Shown piece by piece: positions 8,001-14,427 of a stretch of DNA of 28,235 nucleotides. Source of the stretch: a virus. Location of the stretch: positions 1 through 28,235 of IMG/VR virus record IMGVR_UViG_3300049740_002247; one strand, given 5' to 3'. Position 1 is the first letter of the stretch. Every line of letters starts with the position of its first letter. The notes below the pieces were generated by a model, which searched no databases, was not told where the DNA came from, and saw nothing but the letters and a program-made list of their open reading frames with translations. Both the position numbers and the translations under genes were made by a program.

Positions 8001-9265
8001 ATACAGCTGTCGGATCTGATGCTGGTCAAAACATTACAACAGGATCAAACCTTACGACTATAGGATTTAATGCTCAGCCTAGCTCTGATATTGCACAGAA
8101 CGAAATTACCCTGGGAGATACGAATGTAACTAAGCTAAGGATCCCAGGTTTAGCAGACGCTGCAGCGGATGATGGTAAGGTTTTAACATACAGCAACTCA
8201 TCAGGGGCATTTGTTGCAACTAGCCCAACTGGGTCTTCGGTTAGCTCTTTCAATGACTTAACAGATGGACAAGCTAACTCAACAGATAAGTGGATATTCT
8301 TAGGTGATCACGCAACATGGACAAATAGTAACGCTAACGATAATATGATAGGTATTGGGTTTAACCAGCTCAACAACCTCACAACTATGGCGTATAACCA
8401 GGGCGGTTTGATAGCTATTGGTAACCAAGTATTTAATTCTATTTCAACATCGAACTTTTTTGGCGGTTTTGCCATTGGACACGGAGCGGGTGCAAATCAA
8501 GTATCGGGTCAGGGAATGTTTTATATAGGGGGTTCAGCAGGTGGAAACACAACTACGGGTAGTTACAATACATTTGTTGGTGGTGCTGCAGGAATGAATG
8601 TAGGATCAGGATCTTACAACACCACTTTAGGTAGAGCAACATTATCTTCCTCTGGCTTAAAAGACTGTGATTATAATATCGCTATCGGTGATAGTGTTCT
8701 AGGTGGCCCAGACCCGGGTGATCATAACATTGCAATGGGAACTCTTGCTTTAAACGCAATAGATAAGTCAGTAACCGGAGATAGCCAAAACAACATTGCT
8801 ATTGGTTCGAGATCATCTACAGACCTAACGAGAGGTTATGGAAACGTTGCAATGGGTGTTGATTCTGGTGGTAACATAACAACAGGATATAACAACACAG
8901 TTATTGGTCATGAAGCGGCATGGCAACCTACAGGATCAAACTTAACGACTGGAAACAACAATATCGTAATTGGGTATCAGGCTAAAACAAGGTTCCCTAG
9001 CTCTGACAACGAGATTATACTTGGAAATAATGATAATGACATCCTGAGAATACCAGGTCTGGCAAGACTAACTGGAGATGAAGATAAAGTTTTGGCTTAC
9101 AACCACGCAGCTGGAGGGTTCGTTGCTAATGATGATTTTGTAAAATCTTCTTCACCTAGTGGAACGCAGATTACAGAGATTGTCACGTTGTCGCAAACGG
9201 AGTACGACGCTTTATCCATAGGATCCAACACGCCTGATGCAGACAAATTATATATTATAGTGTAA
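5072..9265 (+). CDS. Giant tail fibre with YadA-like beta-roll modules (1397 aa)
   Basis: Probably a trimeric receptor-binding fibre. Residues 1-50 (MARIHTYDLDGTIDPNDRII to QLQSYISG) form a short head shared in pattern with the fibre at 14580, probably the virion anchor. Residues about 100-800 are Gly/Ser/Thr-rich beta repeats, with recurring GTVTSVSGGTGLSGTVTASG units. Residues about 840-1050 and 1090-1350 are two modules of left-handed beta-roll repeats like YadA/Hia heads (SVAVGYQAGL, SSIAIGSNAL, NTAIGYES). Each module ends in E-I-x-LG...LRIPGLA and then G/DKVLxY...FVA. The C-terminus TEIVTLSQTEYDAL...LYIIV is a typical fibre end. Repeat-driven recombination is likely. The TAATG overlap couples it to the next gene. 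Several antisense frames inside it are compositional artefacts. Confidence 0.92.
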   Translation: MARIHTYDLDGTIDPNDRIIGSDGAEGANFATKNFTVSQLQSYISGGLSSFSTIQVNGQSDVTASSGSALKFVAGANVTLLTDPSQNSITIASSGSGGSGGGTGTVTSVTPADTNLLTITNQTTNPEIAVVTAAPVSGGTGLVTSGDVFTYITNQSFTSNAGTVTEITAGTGLTGGSITDTGTIDLADTSVQAGDYTNANITVDAQGRITAAADGTAGSSGSSMTFTASSPLTGGVIGDGEALGITQASANTDGFLSSDDWNTFNNKVSYPSADQTKLAGIENGAEVNVKANWNESNSNSDAFIQNKPTIPTNNNELTNGAGYTTNTGTVTSVLGGAGLSGSVTTSGSLAIDLNDIAGDSLAILTDSIAFVNSTNATRKTTVNSLLTSVAGSGLQVNSTTGQLETTGTGSGSVTSVGLSFGTIQAFTVSGSPITGSGTLSVSMGGASSQVVLGDGSLGSYTTGTVTSVATSAPLTGTVTTTGTIGITQASTSQDGYLSASDFQTFNNKGTGTVTSVSGGTGISGTVTASGSLDLDLNSLGTEVSVKEDFFVFTDTSDSNNPKKQALSGFLSGIAGSGLQYNSTSGELEGVSGGGGTVTNVTSATTGQLTVASGNSTPALSIVTGSVVDSGTALATGDQIYDFVTTQGYTTNTGTVTSVSGGTGLSGTVTASGSIDLDLNGLSPVAIDVANDFIAFADASDSGNTRKTTIALLATAMAGSGINANNGVLSAASASGVTSVTGTSPIVSSGGTTPAISLANSGVTAGDYTNANITVDAFGRVTAAADGTAGSGSGATSLTGLSDANVENASLYVGNDPSGITTQALYNTVLGLTAGDTLTSGDSNVFVGYDAGLTYTTGDRSVAVGYQAGLNTNANDVVAIGTGAGKNATTSSIAIGSNALSNTGLVGANNTAIGYESMLNAQASHSSVAVGYRSLRQTSGGIRNTGVGHKALTTQTSGSDNVAVGFEALEFITTGFKNTAVGSDAGQNITTGSNLTTIGFNAQPSSDIAQNEITLGDTNVTKLRIPGLADAAADDGKVLTYSNSSGAFVATSPTGSSVSSFNDLTDGQANSTDKWIFLGDHATWTNSNANDNMIGIGFNQLNNLTTMAYNQGGLIAIGNQVFNSISTSNFFGGFAIGHGAGANQVSGQGMFYIGGSAGGNTTTGSYNTFVGGAAGMNVGSGSYNTTLGRATLSSSGLKDCDYNIAIGDSVLGGPDPGDHNIAMGTLALNAIDKSVTGDSQNNIAIGSRSSTDLTRGYGNVAMGVDSGGNITTGYNNTVIGHEAAWQPTGSNLTTGNNNIVIGYQAKTRFPSSDNEIILGNNDNDILRIPGLARLTGDEDKVLAYNHAAGGFVANDDFVKSSSPSGTQITEIVTLSQTEYDALSIGSNTPDADKLYIIV
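6047..7108 (+). repeat. Dispersed 87-bp (29-aa) repeats in the giant fibre
   Basis: Three copies of a 29-residue unit of the form [N/G]TGTVTSVsGGtGlSG then TVTASGSlDLDLN occur at 6047-6133, 6596-6682 and 7022-7108, with shorter GTVTSV echoes at about 5384 and 6458. They diverge mainly at synonymous sites, so the repeat is selected at protein level. Each precedes a segment of the form ...FiaFaD.sdSnn.rKtti..ll...AGSGl, so the true period includes more than the 29 residues. Confidence 0.75.
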
Positions 9266-10530
9266 TGGCAGATTTTAGAATTGGAGGAACACAAATTGCA
9301 AGCGGCAAAATAAAAGTCGGTGATTCTGATGTGTCTAAAATATACCAAGGATCGACTCTTGTGTGGCCTCCAGCTCCCTCTAATTGCGGGCCTGACACCA
9401 TTATTATTGGCGATCAGTGTTGGACAACAGAAAATGAAACATCTACAACAACACAAGGTAGCACATTCACCTTGAGCACAAGCGGAGTTTCATCAGGACA
9501 ACCAGCATCCAGTTATGCATATAACCCTAGTGTTGGCGGCACCATTGTTAATACAGTGGTATATGTAAATTTTGATGCTCCTAGTGTTGCTGCAAACTAT
9601 ACTGGTAGTGGATGTTTGATAGTTGGAAAAAAATATAAGATTACTTTTACTGATGGCACTACAACTTTTGATGGAGTGTGGGAATGGGAAGGCCACTTCA
9701 ATAATACTCGCAAAGGCGCCTTCACAACAGCACGAACTCCTGGTTATTATGAATGTTCAACGTCAAATGCAAACCCTTTAAGTAACGATGACCAATACTG
9801 GATTATCAGCTTTTTCGATGCAGACCTAAATGATAGAACAACTGATATGCGAGAGACATACGAATGCATGGATACAGGTTGTAACACTTCTAATCCAAAT
9901 TATAATGGCAACCAATGGACAGTTACAGTAGGAGATCTTAATGACACCTCCTATACCTACAGCACTGCTCCTGCATCTATTACAATAGCCACTACCCAAC
10001 AGCAATTACAAGATTATATTGACGATCAAGTGCCTGCAGCTTGCTATTGGGATTTTAACTCCAATAATAGTCATCGTGGACTATACTACAATGCGTATGC
10101 AGCAAGAATATTACAACCTCCTTCTTCTGATTATAGAATGCCATCTATAGGTGATTGGCATGACTTAAGAGACGAGGTTAATAATGCAACCTCTGGCGGA
10201 CAGTTTGGTAACTTTGAATGTACAGCATTGATTACAGACGACCAAAACTCTGGGTGGTCTTCGACTTGGTATAATTATTCTCACGCCGCCTCAAGCGGTT
10301 TTGATGCATATCCTTATGAATGGGTTCGTGCTGATGCTAATAGTCCTTTTCCATCAATTGACAATCAAGGAAGTTGGTGGAGGAAAGAGGCGACTGATCC
10401 TTTTGGTTCGAGTGCTGTTTTTGAATCTACAGTATCGATTATTACTTCTTCATTCGAAAACGGTGCACAAATGGGAACGCAAGGAAATAATAACAAATAT
10501 GCAACCGTGAGGTGGCTTAAAGATGTATAA
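9265..10530 (+). CDS. FISUMP (Fib_succ_major)-domain fibre or adhesin (421 aa)
   Basis: The N-terminus RIGGTQIASGKIKVGDSDVS then KIYQGSTLVWPPAPS is a short tail-protein head. IGDQCWTTEN (about residues 48-57), then a central insert, then CYWDFNSNN..GLYYNAYAAR (about 259-280), RMPSIGDWHDLRDE, and the end YATVRWLKDV follow the layout of the Fibrobacter succinogenes major paralogous domain (WTTEN ... CYYnd...YG.LYNwyA ... W+vPs.aeW..L ... SVRCVKD). That domain is common in Bacteroidetes secreted and surface proteins. The roughly 200-residue insert after WTTEN is unusual and beta-rich, with scattered cysteines. The probable role is receptor or glycan binding at the fibre tip (inference). It is coupled to the giant fibre by a TAATG overlap. 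Confidence 0.83.
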   Translation: MADFRIGGTQIASGKIKVGDSDVSKIYQGSTLVWPPAPSNCGPDTIIIGDQCWTTENETSTTTQGSTFTLSTSGVSSGQPASSYAYNPSVGGTIVNTVVYVNFDAPSVAANYTGSGCLIVGKKYKITFTDGTTTFDGVWEWEGHFNNTRKGAFTTARTPGYYECSTSNANPLSNDDQYWIISFFDADLNDRTTDMRETYECMDTGCNTSNPNYNGNQWTVTVGDLNDTSYTYSTAPASITIATTQQQLQDYIDDQVPAACYWDFNSNNSHRGLYYNAYAARILQPPSSDYRMPSIGDWHDLRDEVNNATSGGQFGNFECTALITDDQNSGWSSTWYNYSHAASSGFDAYPYEWVRADANSPFPSIDNQGSWWRKEATDPFGSSAVFESTVSIITSSFENGAQMGTQGNNNKYATVRWLKDV

Positions 10531-10532
10531 TT

Positions 10533-10823
10533 ATGGCGGATAAAAGTAAAATGGCTTGTAACAAGCCTCGGCCTTCTGACAGAGCTGGAAAGAAAAAAAT
10601 GGTCAAAGCATGCGAAGGTGGAAAGGAAAAACTAATCCACTTTGGAGCAAAAGGATATGGCCACAACTATTCAGACGCTGCCAGAAAATCATTCAAAGCA
10701 AGACACAAGTGCAAAACAGCTAAAAGTAAGCTTACAGCTCGCTATTGGGCTTGTAAGACTTTATGGGCTGGAAAAGGCGGCAGTAAGAAGAGTAGTCCGA
10801 AGTCAAAAAGAGGTAAATACTAA
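10533..10823 (+). CDS. Small basic protein, KLIHFGAKGYGHNYSDAARKSF family (96 aa)
   Basis: A 96-aa Lys-rich protein with five cysteines. Motifs in order: KMACNKPRPSDRAGKK, VKACEGGKEKLIHFGAKGYG, HNYSDAARKSFKARHKC, KTAKSKLTARYWACKTLWAG, and a GGSKKSSPKSKRGKY tail. I recognise this as a recurring uncharacterised family in aquatic phages, with distant similarity to small giant-virus proteins (memory, untested). The spaced Cys/His residues could bind metal. It starts two bases after the preceding stop. The overlapping frame at 10642-10908 is a shadow. Confidence 0.87.
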   Translation: MADKSKMACNKPRPSDRAGKKKMVKACEGGKEKLIHFGAKGYGHNYSDAARKSFKARHKCKTAKSKLTARYWACKTLWAGKGGSKKSSPKSKRGKY

Positions 10824-10826
10824 AAT

Positions 10827-11261
10827 ATGGCAAAGAAAAAACTTATTGGGGAAGATGTGCTTTTCATGCCTTCTTTGGCTAACGACAAGCAGAAACGGCA
10901 AGATATAAAAAACGTCAGAAGAAACAGGAGGTCTGCTATTAGAAACGCAGAGAGCCGCGAAGAAAAAAAAGAAATACGTCAGTCTGCAAGACAAGATATT
11001 AGAAACTTAAGAGGAGGTCAGACCCAGGTTTCTGAGATATTTGGTGATGTAAAGGATTTTAACAAACAGGTTAACCAACTGAAAGCCAATGTGATGAGCA
11101 CAACACTTGGAGGGATATATACTCTTGGAAAAGCTATCGTTGGCAACATAGCATCAGGTGATGTTCAGGGCTTAGCAGAGAATGCGATAAGCACTGTTAA
11201 TTTTGTTAAAACAGGACAAAATCCAAGAGCTAAAAAGAAATCAAACAATAACTGCCCTTAA
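10827..11261 (+). CDS. Basic protein with hydrophobic C-terminal half (144 aa)
   Basis: A 144-aa protein. The N-terminal half is a highly charged Arg/Lys/Glu helix (KQKRQDIKNVRRNRRSAIRN, REEKKEIRQSARQDIRNLRG). The C-terminal half has a small-residue-rich amphipathic region (TTLGGIYTLGKAIVGNIASG) that could associate with a membrane, followed by a Lys-rich end. Function unknown. It is the last gene before a 47-base gap containing a putative promoter. Confidence 0.78.
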   Translation: MAKKKLIGEDVLFMPSLANDKQKRQDIKNVRRNRRSAIRNAESREEKKEIRQSARQDIRNLRGGQTQVSEIFGDVKDFNKQVNQLKANVMSTTLGGIYTLGKAIVGNIASGDVQGLAENAISTVNFVKTGQNPRAKKKSNNNCP

Positions 11262-11282
11262 AATAACACTTTGTTTTTTTTG

Positions 11283-11290
11283 TAAATTTG
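11283..11290 (+). promoter_or_regulatory. Putative -7 box upstream of the 11309 gene
   Basis: TAAATTTG followed by C matches TAnnTTTG and ends 18 bases before ATG 11309, in a 47-base intergenic gap. A TTTG at 11270-11273 is too close to serve as a normal -33 element. It would drive the last two small basic genes and the lysis cassette. Confidence 0.42.
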
Positions 11291-11308
11291 CAGATATATA
11301 ACTGTAAT

Positions 11309-11461
11309 ATGGACAGGGGATTAGGAGATAGTGTTGAAAGAATAACAAAAGCTACCGGCATTAAGAAAGTAGCTGAAACTATTTCAAAGAAAATGGGTAA
11401 GCCGTGTGGGTGCTCTGAGAGACGAGATAGTTTGAACAGAATGTTTCCTTACAATAAATAA
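11309..11461 (+). CDS. Small CGC-motif protein (50 aa)
   Basis: A 50-aa protein: a helical GLGDSVERITKATGIKKVAE, then KKMGKPCGCSERRDSLNRMF and a PYNK end. The PCGCxxRRDxLNxxFPY ending is a recurring motif in small Bacteroidetes and marine phage proteins as I remember them, with the Cys pair possibly binding metal. It is too short for ordinary ORF thresholds. Support is the motif, the -7 box 18 bases upstream, and the TAATG junction with the following gene. Confidence 0.8.
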   Translation: MDRGLGDSVERITKATGIKKVAETISKKMGKPCGCSERRDSLNRMFPYNK

Positions 11462-11706
11462 TGCTCAGTAGAACGGCAAAATATTACAGGGAGAACCCTG
11501 AGGCTAGAAAAAAGCACAGAAAGACAAGCGCAAAAGCCCAGAAAAAAAAAGAAGCTGTTCGCAAAAGAGTCGAGTGTAATTCATTTAACAAGAAAAACAA
11601 AAAGTCTAAGAAAGGCGATAAAATGGATTGTTCACACAAGGGGAGTAGATTGGTATTAGAAAACCAAAAAGCAAACCGAGCAAGAGGTGGAGGAAAAAAG
11701 AAATAA
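11461..11706 (+). CDS. Small basic protein, RTAKYYRENPEARKKH family (81 aa)
   Basis: An 81-aa protein, about one third Lys/Arg. It begins MLSRTAKYYRENPEARKKHR, continues with a long basic helix, then a GDKMDCSHKGSRLVLENQKA segment, and ends NRARGGGKKK. The pattern of YYR.NPEARKK, then VRKRVE.N..N, then GD..D.SH, then NRARGG corresponds to a recurring phage family of unknown function (memory). The Asp-Cys-Ser-His stretch is the most conserved-looking part. Start at a TAATG overlap. Confidence 0.84.
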   Translation: MLSRTAKYYRENPEARKKHRKTSAKAQKKKEAVRKRVECNSFNKKNKKSKKGDKMDCSHKGSRLVLENQKANRARGGGKKK

Positions 11707-11707
11707 A

Positions 11708-12010
11708 ATGGCACAGGAGGTTTCAGAAAACACAAAGCTAACACTTGATCTAAAAACACTAGGCATGGTTGTCGGGTTTACTGTGAGCTTAGCAACTATG
11801 TATTTTACTTTAAAATCAGAAATAGCTTTAGCTATGGACGAACCAAAGCCTGCAGTGACATCTGTAGAGTTTGAATACAAAGACAAGCTTGTCAGGAGCA
11901 CAATAGAAAAGATTGACACAGACTTATCTTCAGTTAAGGGAGATGTGGAAGAGATTAAGGAACAACTCAACAAAATAGACGAGAGACTCTATGAGATAAG
12001 CCAGAGATGA
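11708..12010 (+). CDS. Single-TM coiled-coil protein, i-spanin-like candidate (100 aa)
   Basis: The frame is open from 11687, but ATG 11708 (MAQEVSENTK), two bases after the preceding stop, is the natural start. A hydrophobic helix at about residues 19-38 (TLGMVVGFTVSLATMYFTLK) is followed by a polar linker and a heptad-rich coiled coil (IEKIDTDLSSVKGDVEEIKE then QLNKIDERLYEI). The N-in, C-out TM plus periplasmic coiled coil is the layout of inner-membrane spanins, and it opens the lysis cassette. No lipoprotein partner was found, so this is a layout-based guess. Its stop overlaps the next gene as ATGA. Confidence 0.82.
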   Translation: MAQEVSENTKLTLDLKTLGMVVGFTVSLATMYFTLKSEIALAMDEPKPAVTSVEFEYKDKLVRSTIEKIDTDLSSVKGDVEEIKEQLNKIDERLYEISQR

Positions 12011-12351
12011 AAACTTATTTATTTACTGGAATATTAGCAATGCTTTCTTTTGCGTTGCAAGCACAGGATTACAAAAACAACATATCAGTAGTACAATTTA
12101 GCGCTTCATTTGTAGAAGAAAACGAAATATCTCTCAAAAAGTTTAGGGAGTATAATACATATACTTTTCGAATAGAAAACGACACAGACAAGTTTGTCAA
12201 AGAAGCTATTGAGTTTATACCAACACTTGTGTTGTATAATAACGGAAAAGAGATTGCTAGAATAGAAAGCGGCATTTCTTTGAAGTTGCCAGATGATTGT
12301 GAACAGATCGTCATGGAAAAAATTGAGGAAATCATAGAAAGCAAATTTTAG
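12007..12351 (+). CDS. Exported thioredoxin-like protein lacking the CXXC site (114 aa)
   Basis: A 114-aa protein with an N-terminal signal peptide (MKTYLFTGILAMLSFALQAQ, probable cleavage after residue 18 or 20), so the mature protein should be periplasmic. The mature part follows the thioredoxin fold: strand ISVVQFSASF where thioredoxin has VVDFWA, a middle strand TYTFRIENDT, helix FVKEAIEF, then IPTLVLYNNGKEIARIESG with the typical cis-Pro IPT loop (71-73). The active-site Cys-Gly-Pro-Cys is replaced by a Phe-Val-Glu-Glu region, and the only Cys is near the C-terminus (residue 98), so redox activity is unlikely. It lies between a spanin-like gene and an outer-membrane protein gene in the lysis cassette, suggesting a binding or scaffold role in the periplasm (inference). 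Confidence 0.84.
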   Translation: MKTYLFTGILAMLSFALQAQDYKNNISVVQFSASFVEENEISLKKFREYNTYTFRIENDTDKFVKEAIEFIPTLVLYNNGKEIARIESGISLKLPDDCEQIVMEKIEEIIESKF

Positions 12352-12353
12352 AT

Positions 12354-13529
12354 ATGAAAAAACACTTACTGCTATCAATTATAATGCTTGTTTCAACTCA
12401 GATTCAAGCACAATTTTTTAAGACCATATATGATGAGCTGTTTAAATATGGAACTCTTTATGTGGCTGGAGATGTAGAGAACGCAAGTGAAGCCTCTTAC
12501 CCAGAGTATTTTGTTAGAACAAATCCAGATAATCTTTATGATATACCAGAAGTAGTTGATCAAACTATTTATCATCCCTACGATTACAGGTACTCTGTAG
12601 GAATAAGAAGATTAGCTCGATTCGATTATGAAATCAAATCAAAAAATTACTATGACGGCACAGAAAACAACAAAGCTTTATCGGCACCAACAGCAGCTGT
12701 AAAAGGTTTTGAGTACTTAATACACTTTGAAAAAGAAAGAGAAAGAGGTAGAGAGTTTACAAACTCTAGGTTATTTTTAAGACACACCGGTAAATATCAT
12801 ATTGCTAAAATTGAACAAAGAGAAGAAGGAAATGTTGATTTTAAATACAAATCAGGTGAAATTCGTTTGCGCTTACCTATCGGTAAAAAACTATCTATAT
12901 CGGCTGGCGGAATTTACAGAACGCACGTTAAGGCTTATGGGTATAATCCAATAGAGTTATGGCTAAACGAGCAAGACGAAACAGGTATGGCAAAAAACCC
13001 GTGGTGGACTCTAGGATATCAGTACGGATACCAGGATGAGCTTGTGAGGCATACAAATGAAGCTACAGGAGAAGAAATGTGGCATTGGTGCTGGAGAGAC
13101 CCTCAGGGTAATGTTGTAGCATATACAGATGAAGAGTTTAGGGATAACATCTTCGGAGATCTAATGAATGACTTTAATAAACAAAAATGGAGTGAACTAG
13201 AGCCTTTTGCAGAAATAGCACCTATAGTCGGATTTGACTTTTATCACTACACACCTAATTTTTGGATGCATCTGTATGGAAACTGGATTTTACCACACCA
13301 CAAGTACGTTTCAGGTAACGTAGATTTTAGTTACCTCCACAGGGAAAGCTGGGGCAAAGGCGGTCATAACAACCTTCTAGGTGGAAAGCAATGGGAAGAC
13401 TATCAAGCTGGTTTAATGCTGGGCGTGAAACTGTCAAAAAGATTTGGTATATTTATTGAAGGAGAATACGTAAGGTTTTGGGATTCTGAGATTTACAACT
13501 CTTCTGTAGGTATAAACTTTAGATTATAA
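12354..13529 (+). CDS. Phage-encoded outer-membrane beta-barrel-like protein (391 aa)
   Basis: A 391-aa protein with a clear signal peptide (MKKHLLLSIIMLVSTQIQAQ). The mature chain is rich in aromatic residues and alternating hydrophobic/polar strands, for example IRLRLPIGKKLSISAGGIYR, FDFYHYTPNFWMHLYGNWIL, LMLGVKLSKRFGIFIEGEYV, ending in VGINFRL. Paired GxxL/GxxI strands in the last 60 residues are typical of outer-membrane barrels, although the C-terminal residue is Leu rather than Phe. No lipobox is present. I do not recognise a family. Phage-borne barrels are rare; candidate roles are outer-membrane disruption at lysis, masking of a receptor (superinfection exclusion), or a virion protein. 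Its place inside the lysis cassette favours the first (inference). Confidence 0.85.
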   Translation: MKKHLLLSIIMLVSTQIQAQFFKTIYDELFKYGTLYVAGDVENASEASYPEYFVRTNPDNLYDIPEVVDQTIYHPYDYRYSVGIRRLARFDYEIKSKNYYDGTENNKALSAPTAAVKGFEYLIHFEKERERGREFTNSRLFLRHTGKYHIAKIEQREEGNVDFKYKSGEIRLRLPIGKKLSISAGGIYRTHVKAYGYNPIELWLNEQDETGMAKNPWWTLGYQYGYQDELVRHTNEATGEEMWHWCWRDPQGNVVAYTDEEFRDNIFGDLMNDFNKQKWSELEPFAEIAPIVGFDFYHYTPNFWMHLYGNWILPHHKYVSGNVDFSYLHRESWGKGGHNNLLGGKQWEDYQAGLMLGVKLSKRFGIFIEGEYVRFWDSEIYNSSVGINFRL

Positions 13530-13531
13530 TT

Positions 13532-13567
13532 ATGTGTGAATTGTGTATATTTTGCGGTCTTTGCTAG
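13532..13567 (+). CDS. Candidate 11-aa peptide MCELCIFCGLC (CxxCxxCxxC)
   Basis: Between the barrel gene and the endolysin gene an ATG at 13532 opens an 11-codon frame ending TAG at 13565-13567, directly abutting ATG 13568. It encodes MCELCIFCGLC, with cysteines at 2, 5, 8 and 11, a perfect Cys-x2-Cys-x2-Cys-x2-Cys pattern. The spacer before the start (stop, TT, ATG) is the same as at 4153, 10533 and 24461. Four regularly spaced Cys in 11 codons is improbable by chance. Alternatively the 38 bases are simply a promoter or leader: TATATTTTG at 13546-13554 is a near miss to the -7 box. Translation is unproven. Confidence 0.35.
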   Translation: MCELCIFCGLC

Positions 13568-14029
13568 ATGGAAAAAATTAGTAAACACATCAGTTACTAC
13601 GAAGCAACAAGATCGACAACAGCAAAAAGACTAGGTATAGAAAACAAGCCTAACGAATATCAGTTGACTAACATGAATGTTGTTGCTGAAAACATATTTG
13701 AGCCCCTACGAAAGTGGGTTGGCGGGCCTATACGTATAAACTCATTCTTAAGGGTTCCTGAGTTGAATACAGCTGTTGGAGGAAGTAGATTATCGCAGCA
13801 CTGTGAAGGCAGAGCTATTGATTTGGATGATGCATACGGACACGCAACAAACAAAGAAATGTACCACTTAATAAAAGAAAACCTAGACTTTGATCAATTG
13901 ATTTGGGAGTTTGGTGATGACAATAACCCTGACTGGGTGCACGTTTCATATGTTTCTCCGGAAAGAAATAGAGCGAGATGCTTGCGAGCTGAAAGAATCA
14001 GAGGAAAAGTACAATATAGAGAAATATGA
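13568..14029 (+). CDS. Endolysin, M15-type peptidase (153 aa)
   Basis: A zinc metallopeptidase of the M15 (VanY/D-Ala-D-Ala carboxypeptidase-like, peptidase_M15_3) type, expected to cut peptidoglycan peptides. Zinc ligands are visible as SQHCEGRAIDLDD (His78, Asp85) and WVHVSY (His125). The IRINSFLRVPELNTAVGGS segment before the first ligand is the usual RxxxxNxxVGG region. The length (153 aa) is typical for phage single-domain M15 enzymes. No signal peptide is present, so release depends on the holin gene, which starts at an ATGA overlap with its stop. Confidence 0.94.
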   Translation: MEKISKHISYYEATRSTTAKRLGIENKPNEYQLTNMNVVAENIFEPLRKWVGGPIRINSFLRVPELNTAVGGSRLSQHCEGRAIDLDDAYGHATNKEMYHLIKENLDFDQLIWEFGDDNNPDWVHVSYVSPERNRARCLRAERIRGKVQYREI

Positions 14030-14427
14030 AAAAATTACTACAACTTATTACTGGGGGGCTAGTGAAAGACCTAGGCGATGTTATCGATAAGGTAACTACC
14101 ACAGATGAAGAGCGGCTTGCGGCCAAACATAAGATCCAAGAGTTATTAGAGAAAGCGGATCAGGATGCGCAGAGCCAGGTAACTGAACGATGGAAGTATG
14201 ATATGCAAAGCGATTCGTTCCTATCGAAAAACATCAGACCGCTTATTATGGTATTTCTTACGGCGATGTTTACCTTATTATCATTTACCGATGGGAACAT
14301 TGGAGAGTTCAAAATACAAAAAGAATATATCCCAATTTTTCAAACATTGCTCGTTACAGTGTACGGCGCTTATTTTGTTGGAAGAACTTGGGAAAAAGGC
14401 AAGAAAAATGGCAAAGGGGATATATAA
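14026..14427 (+). CDS. Holin of the 3TM/GTA-holin type (133 aa)
   Basis: A 133-aa protein. The amphipathic N-terminus ITGGLVKDLGDVIDKV is followed by a charged helix (EERLAAKHKIQELLEKADQD), then SFLSKNIRPLIMVFLTAMF (TM about 71-88) and YIPIFQTLLVTVYGAYFVGR (TM about 101-119), and a basic tail. The order 'GG..' amphipathic helix, D/E-rich helix, 'RP' before the TM, and 'YGAYFVGRTWEK' is characteristic of this holin superfamily in phages of Bacteroidetes and Proteobacteria. It is coupled to the endolysin by an ATGA overlap. It would form the inner-membrane lesion that lets the endolysin out. Confidence 0.9.
   Translation: MKKLLQLITGGLVKDLGDVIDKVTTTDEERLAAKHKIQELLEKADQDAQSQVTERWKYDMQSDSFLSKNIRPLIMVFLTAMFTLLSFTDGNIGEFKIQKEYIPIFQTLLVTVYGAYFVGRTWEKGKKNGKGDI

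Noticed and set aside
9265-10530. Diversity-generating retroelement target in the FISUMP gene
   Set aside because: No reverse transcriptase and no adenine-biased template repeat are visible in the window; the domain type alone is not enough, so only a check is suggested.
10642-10908. Frame of 88 residues overlapping two small basic genes
   Set aside because: It crosses the junction of two well-supported genes in another frame.
11484-11973. Phe/Leu/Ser-rich antisense frames opposite the lysine-rich genes
   Set aside because: Complement of AAA/AAG-rich coding sequence; a hydrophobic appearance is an artefact.
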